Positions 56,246 to 64,000 of a DNA stretch of 64,000 nucleotides are shown piece by piece. Each line of letters begins with the position of its first letter. The first letter of the stretch is position 1. The position numbers and the translations under genes were made by a program. The stretch spans positions 3,831 to 67,830 of the forward strand of contig KQ965803.1 of assembly GCA_001574975.1 (NCBI GenBank), given 5' to 3'. The notes beneath the pieces were generated by a model. That model saw only the letters and a list, made by a program, of their open reading frames with translations. It ran no database searches and had not been told where the DNA came from. Source of the stretch: Gonapodya prolifera JEL478. Taxonomy: Eukaryota; Monoblepharomycota; Monoblepharidomycetes; Monoblepharidales; Gonapodyaceae.

Positions 56246-59093
56246 ATGGTTACGTCTGAGCGTGTGGAACCCCGCGTTGGAATCAGTGAGTCCACAATCG
56301 GTGTGCGTGATGTGAACGCCGCCCACTGACACCTTGTCCCCATTGAAAGTCGGTGGTGGGATTACTGGAATCATCACCGCACTGTTCCTTCGGGAAAAGC
56401 TCGGGGTGAAGAACATCATCGCGATCGAGAGGAATCCGGGTACGTGGTTGATGGCTTTGTTCATATTTGCGTTGAGCTTATCAGAGTACATCTGCCGATT
56501 TCCAGAGTTCGGAGGAACATGGTGTGAGTGTTGCGGATCAGTTGGAGGATTCGAATGAGAAGCTGAACAATCATCAGTCGAAAACTCGTACCCCGGACTT
56601 TCTTGTGACATCCCTGGTAAGCTCACTTCGTCGCAGGTGACTTGATCATGATTCTAACGACCAATTTCTACCCCCGCTTCTCATCTCTTCTCACAGCACA
56701 CCTCTATTCCGTGAGTACTTGGAGTCCAGAGAACATGAAGCGTCCTTCGACCTAATTTCTCCTCCTTCTTACCTCATTCAGTTCTCTTTCGCAATGAACC
56801 CGAACTGGAGTGTTCCATATCCCAGTCGCGACGAGCTGCTCAAGTACATCGTGGACGTGGTGGACAAATACGAAGTTCGAAAGATGTTCCGCCTCAACTG
56901 CGCCGCAACGCGTGGAGTGTGGGACGAAAAAAAGGGCGTCTGGACCGTCTACTACAAGGATATCTCGAAGATTAAGCCGATTTCCGAGGAGGAGAAGAAA
57001 GCGAGCGTGCTTCAGTTCCCCGACTGGGTGCGCGCGAGCGACCCTCTAAGTCCCCAGTGGGCCGAGTTCGAAGCTCTGCCAGAGGAAAGCTTCGAGTGCG
57101 AGTTCCTTTACAACACGCAGAAACCGACTGGTGCCCCAGGCCTTCCCGACATTCCTGGAGCTCGAGAGCACGCTTTCAAGGGACCAGTATGGCACAGGTG
57201 AGAAAAATACGAGACGTGGGGATGCATGAACATTCATTTCTCATCATTTCTCCTTCGTTTCGCAGCATGAGGTGAGACCTTTCAGATTGTTGTCATTTTT
57301 GAACCAAATCGTTTATCATGTGCACCGCACCACAAGATGGCCTACGAATGGTCTCGACTTGGTCAAGGGCAAACGCGTGGCTCTGATCGGATGCGCCGCC
57401 GCGTAAGTCTCCTGAAGTCCCTTTGTTTCGGCATCCACTTTTAACCGCTGTCCTTCGACAGCGCCGTCCAACTCGTTCCCCAACTCCAGCCCCTGGCGTC
57501 TCACGTATCCGTGTTCCATCGCACCCCGAACCACGTCATGCACCGTGATAATCACCCTTACTCTGAGGAACAGAAGGAGATCTGGCGCAAGAACCCCGCA
57601 GAGCTCAGAAAGTTCCGCACGGAGTTCGAGGAGAAGTTCTTCAAGGTCTGGATCAACGCGGCGTTTGTGGATGGATCTCCGGAGCAGAAGTTGTAAGTCG
57701 CCCATCGTTTGAGATGTCTCGACGTCCATTTATCCTCTGGCCGTCAGCATTCTGGAAGACTCCAAGGCCAACCTCTACGAGAACATCAAAGACGAACGAC
57801 TTCGCGAGATTCTGTGGCCCGAATTCATGCCGTGGGGTCGACGCGTCACCTTCCACGATAAAGTGAGTCCGCACTTCTGCTGATCAAAGAAGACAATATT
57901 CAATAACACTCACGCGGTCTGTTCCAGTTCTACAAATCCCTGACCGAACCGAACGTGGAGCTCGTCCAAGATCGCATCATCTGCATAAACGAAAATGGAG
58001 TTCTTACGGCACTTCAAAATGCGCGTGACGTCGTGAGTCGAATCAAGTTGCTTTTTGTCTCGGTTTGGATTGTATTTATCCGTGGTGTTTTTCAGGTCCA
58101 CGACGAAAAGGCACCTAAATTGCAGCGAGACTTTGATGTTATCATATGTGAGCGTGTGCAACGCTTGGACGACTTTTCTCAATTACTCAATAGTTTCGAC
58201 ATTTGACAGATGGAACTGGTTGGGCACCGCAGTCTGGAAGGAAGGGCGTCGTGCCGTTCACTGGGCGGGACCATATGGACTTTGGGTTGTCCTCCATGAA
58301 CATCAAGTTAAAACCTGGAGAGAACGGAGCCAAGCCGTCGCTCGACCTGAGCGAGTTTGGATTCTGGTGAGTAGATTTACCGGGTTGTTCAAGGACCACG
58401 CAACCTTAGCTTACAAGTGCCCGCGTCGCGTCGCCTGTGTGAAATAGGAACTACATGGGTGAAATGTTCGAGGGATTCCCCAACTATTTCGCCCCGATTA
58501 CCCCTGGAGCAATGACATTGTAAGTTAACACTTTCAACGGTGATGTGTCGACGAGGTGCAAACGGTTTTCCGACACCCTCAAAGCATATCCCTCATTGAA
58601 AACGCCGAAAAGAGCGTCGACTGGACCCTCAAAATGTGAGTGAAATGTGCTTCAAGCTTTCATCCTCATTTACACGAACGTTTGAAAAACAGCCTCAAAT
58701 ACGCGATTGCTCGAAACTTGAAATCCATCGAAGTGAAGCGAGAAGCCATCGAGTGGTGGACCAACAGGCTCGACAAAGCCGTTGAGGGAGCACCGTGAGT
58801 TCGGACTTGTCGGATACTTATACGAACGAACCACACATTCTGAGACACTGCATTCTAGGTGTGCGTCCGGGGCACGCAACAGCTACTTCAAACTGTACCG
58901 CCCCGACGGCTCATTCACCGCGCGCATTTGGTACCCGCTTTCAGATTCGCCGAGGGAATTGGAGCAACTGCTTCTTTACCCCATATACTCCCACTTCGAC
59001 CAGACCCCGAAAGAGGACGGTGCCGTGAAGTGGGCGGTTCCGACCCCGCCTGAGATCTCGCTTTTGGACAAGGCGTACGAGCCGCTTGTGTAA
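56246..59093 (+). CDS. Baeyer-Villiger-type FAD monooxygenase
   Basis: It uses FAD and NADPH to oxygenate ketones or related substrates. Exon 1 reads MVTSERVEPRVGI; the splice completes GIIGGGITGI, the FAD Rossmann motif. Then come FGGTW, NSYPGLSCDIP, FQ-like FAMNPNW and YPSRDELLKYI. The family fingerprint FxGxxxHxxxWP reads FKGPVWHSMRWP, spanning a 6-nt exon (57266-57271). The NADPH-binding motif (RVALIGCAAAAVQ) and the IIYGTGWAPQSG strand follow. The start and stop (59091-59093) are clear, and at least ten introns keep frame. Substrate is unknown. A P450 lies 24 kb away but no cluster is implied. Confidence 0.88.
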
Positions 59094-59447
59094 GACTGGG
59101 GATTTATTTGTTGAAGAGTTTTGAGTTGGAGAGTACGCTCGACTGTGATGAAAAGGTGAATGGAAGAGCAGTACACGTAACTTGAATTTTAATGTATCGG
59201 GAAGGGAAAAAGAATGAAACAATGATAAAACAATCTCTGTTCTGGGTCCACGCCAATGCTCCCTCCCTGACGTCTTTCCTGTGGCTTTTATTCGAGTATT
59301 GTATCACGTGATCCACATCGTGCACACACCTACTTCAGAAAAAATACAAAAATGAATTGTTCGGCACGATAATCACAAAACGAAGAAATTTTAAAATAAC
59401 AAAGAAAATTTGGTTCGGGAAACTACTTCCCACACACTCCGTGCACA
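59094..59447. other. convergent 3' intergenic region
   Basis: AT-rich spacer between the 3' ends of the monooxygenase (plus) and the phosphoesterase (minus). Nothing else seen. Confidence 0.5.
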
Positions 59448-61100
59448 TCACTCCTTCCCAGGCCGCTCCGGCAATTTGGAGAAATGCTTCTCCACCAATT
59501 CCCGACAACTCGGCGGCACCATCTCGTGCGGTAAGTCGAGTTTGATCCAGCTCGTGTAGACCGTCGAGTGTTGGGATGTGAATGTTTCTAGTGGGTGCGG
59601 GAGCGACGCGAGAAGCGGCGGTGACGGTGCAGCGGAGCAAGGGTGGATCTCGAACGCGCGGACGCCGTATCCCATCGTGTCTTCGTCTGCCGCCTGTCAG
59701 GAAAGCAGGTGCCGTTGATTGCATTGCGAATGATGTCGCAAGTGTGACACAGTGAACGGGAACTCACGAGCGCAGTCCCAGCAACGATCCAGCAATGCAA
59801 GTCGCCACTCGTGGATACGCCGTGCATTGTCCTGTGCACGTGGCCGGCGAGGTAGTGGTGGACGGAGCGTGTTTGGAGCTTGGATCGAGAAGGGGCGTTG
59901 GGGGACGGGGGTGGGGAGGGGTTGGGGGGGTGAAGCGTCAGGTGTCGGTGGATGAGGTGACGGGATTCAGGATTCGGGATTCAAAATTAGAAGGACATAC
60001 CAGATTGACAAGTTTTGCTCGCTTCGAAGGGTGCAGGCTGTAGCTCGACGCAGCCTCGGTTTCGTCGAACAGGAACACTGCGGGTTGGGTCCAATGATCG
60101 TTTGGTGTTGATCCTCTCGTCCCCCGACACCACCACCACCAACACAGCAGCATTACGCACGCGGATAATGCCCCGCCACAACAACTTCCCTCCCCTCCCT
60201 CTCGCACCTCACGAGTTCCCGTTCAAGCCACTCCACCTGCTCCTCCCCATGCCGCTCTTCCGCATCCCAATCCTCGCGCGGGAAATCGGCGGGCTTGTAT
60301 TTTTGGTCGATGGACGTGGTGTCGAGACAGATGAGCGTTGTGGAAGGGCCGAGGTCGTGCGATGTGTAGGAGCGGGAGAGGGTGTAGGTGGAGAGGAAGA
60401 GGGAGCGGGTCGGGGGATCCCAGACGTCGTGGTTGCCTTTGTGGGTGGCGGGTGTAAGAAACTCCAGCTATGGTTGCTTCTCCTGCCCCCTTGGGTTGGC
60501 GGGTGTAAGAAACTCCAGCTGCTTCTCCTGCCCCCTTCCCCCTTCCCCCTTCCCCACTTGAAGTCGGGCGTGCAGAAATCCGTCCTGGAAATTGGAACAA
60601 ACCTGGGATGCAAAGCACGGTGCCTTCCCATGCATCTTGGCCACGCTTGATCCCGTCGAGCTCGGAGGGGGGACAGGGAGTCTTTCCGTGCGAGTGCCAG
60701 AGGACTTGGTCGCCCATCCTGATGGACATCGAATGTAAATTGGGAAAGGGGGAGTGGAGTGGAGTGAAGGAAAACGACTTTATGAATGCTTTGAGAGGCT
60801 CATCTCGTGGAGGTCCTCACATGAGCATGACCTTGTTGTGAGTCGAGAAGGTCTTGTTGATGTAGTTGACGGCAAAGAGGAGGCGGTTGGTGTCGCCGTT
60901 GCGGTCGGCGTGGTCTGTGCCCAGTCCGATCTTTGCATTGGCGTTGTTGAGGTGACCAGCACGAGTGGATTGCCATGAGGTCCAAGACGGAACAGGGACG
61001 GAACGGGCAGACTTGCCTGCGGGTCTCCAAATTGGAAGAGAAGGATCGGCGATGTGTCTTCGTGGCCAATCATTTTGGACAGATGTAAGGGAACGTTTGT
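59448..61100 (-). CDS. calcineurin-like metallophosphoesterase
   Basis: On the minus strand an exon (about 60450-60170) reads KGNHDVWDPPTRSLFLSTYT, giving the GNHD motif, then LICLDTTSIDQKYKPADF and VVVAGHYPRA (the second metal-binding GH motif). A later exon (about 59855-59766) reads HYLAGHVHRTMHGVSTSG, the terminal GHxH motif. The last exon ends LPERPGKE at 59448. Upstream exons between 60560 and 61100 (for example MGDQVLWHSHGKTPCPPSEL and NGDTNRLLFAVNYINKTF) probably carry the first Asp/His motifs, but their borders and the start codon are uncertain. The enzyme likely hydrolyses phosphoesters with two metal ions; the substrate cannot be told. Confidence 0.65.
60447..60540. repeat. duplicated 47-bp unit at the intron border of the phosphoesterase
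   Basis: GGCGGGTGTAAGAAACTCCA, then CTGCTTCTCCTGCCCCCTT (or a near variant), occurs twice head to tail (starts about 60447 and 60494), followed by CCCCCTT repeats. It sits just upstream of the GNHD exon on the minus strand, so it duplicates a pyrimidine-rich splice-acceptor region. Confidence 0.75.
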
Positions 61101-61342
61101 CGGAACCGGCTTGTGTGGGGGAAACGTGGCCACTGCACACGTGCATTTCACCCCAGGTCTCACAACGGGACTTTTTCGCAATATTAATTCTTTGATGGCG
61201 CACCAGGAGCGGCCCTAGCTGAGTTTAGTATGACCATGCAAGGCAGTTACACGAAGAGCGGAGAATTGGGGGGAGTGGTTGCGGTGTCCACAGCAACTGC
61301 GGTCACACCACTTATCTTCACCCACCTCGATTCTCTCATCCC

Positions 61343-64000
61343 ATGGCAGACGCCCCCGATGCCGCGCCCCCCGCCGTCCGCATCCGCACTCTGCACGTGA
61401 CCGCGCCCGTCACCGCACTCTGCTTCGTCACAGCTGCCCACTCGCACTCGCACTCGCACGCGCACGCGCACGCAGACTCCGCACACACCATGCGCGGAGA
61501 CACCGTGCACCTGCTCGCGGGACAGGGATCGTACGTGAAACTGATGGCACTCCATCCCACGCACAGTGGCACGGAAGGCGCAGGCGGGGGTTCAGCCTAC
61601 GAAAGGGCCATTGCAAACGTCATGGAGGGAAAGGCAAAAGTGCACGGGATTCGCCTCGGTGAGCTCTTTTTTTACCTGCTCTGCCCGCGACCCGACCGCG
61701 TTGACGCTCCCAGCACCAGCACCAGCACCCCACCCACCCTCCGCGCCCACCCCCACCTCGCCCATCCTCGCCGCCGCATTCGGCTCCAAATTTCTGCGCA
61801 TCCTCAGCATCTCACTCGACCCGCTTTCCATCTCCGCACCTGACCCCCACCAATTCGGACCTGACCACCTCATCGCATTCCCCGACTGGATCCTCGACGT
61901 GCGATGGCTCTTGCACCCGCACAACCACCTCGCAGTGCTCACGGCCCATAACGTCCTGCACCTCTACTCACCCGCCTCGGGCGCAGTCCTCAAGTCCGTT
62001 CAGTGTCCCGAGAGGGCCCTGTCGTATGCCGGAGCATTGTGGGGACATTGGGGACACGCGTTCGAGGATTTGGTTGTTGCCAGTGGGACCGTCATGGCTG
62101 GGATTGTTGTTTGGACGCCGAAAGACGCGTCTAGACGCGTGGAGGGCGAGAGTACGCTGACGACTGACACTGCGGAGCACAATAGCAGTACGCTGACGAC
62201 CGACACTGCGGAGAACGGGGCTACTCTGACAACTGACAACCCGGGACACGAGTCCGTCCATCCTTCCACAACCACGGGACAAGGGCAAGGGCAACCCCCA
62301 CCGTGGAACGCAGTCCAGCACGCATCACATCCGCTCGGGCGAACGTTGACCCGCTGCGTGGGTCACGATGTAAGCGCGTTTTCCCCTGTTCTTCCTTCTT
62401 CCTTTCCCTCCCACACCCATACTCACCACTCACACCCCCAACGCAACCCAGGGCGCAATCTTCTCCGTCGCATTCTCCCCGCGCGGAACGTTCCTGGTCT
62501 CGGCGGGTGACGACAGGACTGTGCGGACGTGGGATATCTCCGGGTTCGGGTCCAAGGGCAGGTAGGAGACGTTTTGTTGCTGTTTGTTCCGTCCTCTGTC
62601 CTCCCACCTCCTCACACGCCCCCACACACTCCCCCCCGCCGAAAAAATAGGGAAACAACACATCCAGCAACAACATCCTACGGCCACATATCCCGCGCAT
62701 GGCGCGCACTGTTCCTTCCCACCTCCCCCCCCTCCACCACCTCCGCAATCTCCACATCTTCTCCCTTTCCTTCCTCCACCTCCAGCTCCCCTTCCCTCCC
62801 CACCACCACCACCAGCACCACCCCCCCACCACCCACTCACGCCATCTCATCCTCCGAAGATGCCACCGCCCGCATCTGGCGTCTCTCCTTCGGCACGCGC
62901 CCGGGCGCCGCGGGGGACTCCTCCGCGCGGTGCGTGGCGATGCTTGGAGGGGGTACGGGCGCGCGAGAGGGGAAAGGGGGGCTGGCGGGCGGTGGGGGGC
63001 ATGAGAAGAGGAATGTGTGGAGTTTGGATGCGGTTGCGGTTGTGTTGGGAGGGGGAAGGGACAGGGGCGGTGGAGAAGGCGAAGTGGGCAGTGTGGGGGC
63101 GAGTGCAGAAGACGCCCCAGCGGTGCGTGTCCTCGTAGCGACAGGCGGCGGCGACGGCGGGATCAGAGTATGGGACCAGACGGATACGGTCGCCGAGGCG
63201 GAACGTGGGCCGGCGATCGAGTCGTTCAGAGTTTTCGGACCGGGTGGTCTGCCCCTCGGTGACTCCGCCTCCGCCTCCGCCTCCGCCTCTGGTGCGGCAG
63301 AGGGTGGGAGAAGAAAGCGAGGAAGAGGCAAGAAGGGCAAGGGGGCGTCTGCAAAGACCAACGCTGCGGAAGAACCGGAAGCGCTCGTGGAGGACGGGAC
63401 CACCACACCGCCGCAACCCCAGCCCGCTATCATCGGGTACCACCTCGTGTCCCCTTTTCTACTTTTGACGGTCGGTGCCGGTGGGGATTTCCTTGCCAAG
63501 CGGCTGGACGCTCACCCGGAGGAGCCAAGCGTTATTTCAATGGACGGCGGGCTGTTCTTTTCGGATGCTCGGTTCACGCGGCACGTTGAACTGGCGTCGT
63601 GCCAATCGACCCCGCCCGGTTCGGCCGTCGTTGTTGCTGGGAACCATGTAGGGCAGTTCTGTGGCTTGTTGTGTGACGAACATTTGCAGACCACGGTGCG
63701 GTCTGTTGTGTGGTCCGCTGGGTCCGAGGCAGGTACAGACCGAGTTCAAGGTATCTGGATGTACCCCAAACCCGGGACGGATGCGGGCACCTTCAGGTGC
63801 GACGTGTTCTCCTTGGACTCTGCCGGGTGTGTTTCGTGGTGGGAAATGACCCTGTCTGCGGACGCGGCACGCCCGAGCGGGGTGGTCCCGGTCGCGAGCT
63901 TCACGTATCAACACAGGGAGGTGCACCATGCGGCGGTGACATACATTGACGCGACACGGTGGATTGTCGGGATTGCGACACACGTGGGGACGGTCGATTT
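61343..64000 (+). CDS. WD40-repeat protein, possibly WDR6/Rtt10-like (3' end outside window)
   Basis: The start MADAPDAAPPAVRIRTLHVT at 61343 opens into VTALCFVTAA and a His/Ala-rich loop, then LLAGQGSYVKLMALHP. After an intron (about 61662-61770) it continues FGSKFLRILSISLDPLSISA and blades such as ILDVRWLLHPHNHLAVLTAH and GHDGAIFSVAFSPRG-FLVSA, DDRTVRTWDI. Later come SSEDATARIWRLSFGTR and GGIRVWDQTD. The stretch runs off the right edge still open. Low-complexity inserts (His-Ser-rich, TLTTDTAE repeats near 62155-62230) interrupt the propeller. WDR6 homologues help Trm7-type tRNA 2'-O-methylation. The WDR6 naming is tentative; WD40 is clear. Confidence 0.65.

Overview
This window looks like the nuclear genome of a filamentous basidiomycete, most likely an Agaricomycete. 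The genes carry many short introns (about 50-90 bp) with GT..AG borders. Coding DNA is GC-rich, and the gene set is fungal: MRP51-like mitoribosomal protein, SNU13, PEX14, Aah1-type adenine deaminase, a microsomal P450, a Baeyer-Villiger-type monooxygenase and a GPI-anchored-type secreted protein. N bases at 239, 828, 1016-1017, 1141 and 40170 show draft-quality sequence, so single frameshifts need caution.

Layout. 1-3,550 is AT-richer than the rest. It holds the 3' part of a multi-exon gene with a DNA-methyltransferase-like glycine motif, then a decayed Fanzor (eukaryotic TnpB homologue). 3,555-12,000 is ordinary genic DNA: MRP51-like, a membrane protein with a C-terminal SH3 domain, and a long coiled-coil protein. 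12,000-13,560 is a patchwork of gene fragments (F-box/LRR-like and MutL). 14,550-22,360 has a MYND protein, an ankyrin/coiled-coil protein with a tandemly duplicated intron-exon unit, and adenine deaminase. 22,795-24,290 is a dynamin-like pseudogene. 24,396-33,780 has a MutL-family gene, tRNA-Arg(ACG), a secreted protein, a P450 and an unrecognised gene. 35,340-37,010 is a coiled-coil gene. 37,000-39,100 is simple sequence and a 58-bp minisatellite. 39,991-44,830 is the divergent pair SNU13/PEX14. 45,900-54,100 has ankyrin and F-box genes mixed with duplicated pieces of SNU13 and of an F-box/LRR family. 56,246-64,000 has the monooxygenase, a calcineurin-like phosphoesterase and a WD40 protein that runs off the end.

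The most unusual signals are the Fanzor relic beside a methyltransferase-like gene, a 6-nt microexon inside the Baeyer-Villiger fingerprint, an SNU13 first exon that appears to be only the ATG, the triplicated intron-exon unit in the ankyrin gene, and scattered copies of exons from SNU13, MutL and F-box genes. Some of these copies keep intron sequence, so they moved as DNA rather than as mRNA copies.

All gene models were read by eye from splice signals and frame continuity. No database search was possible.
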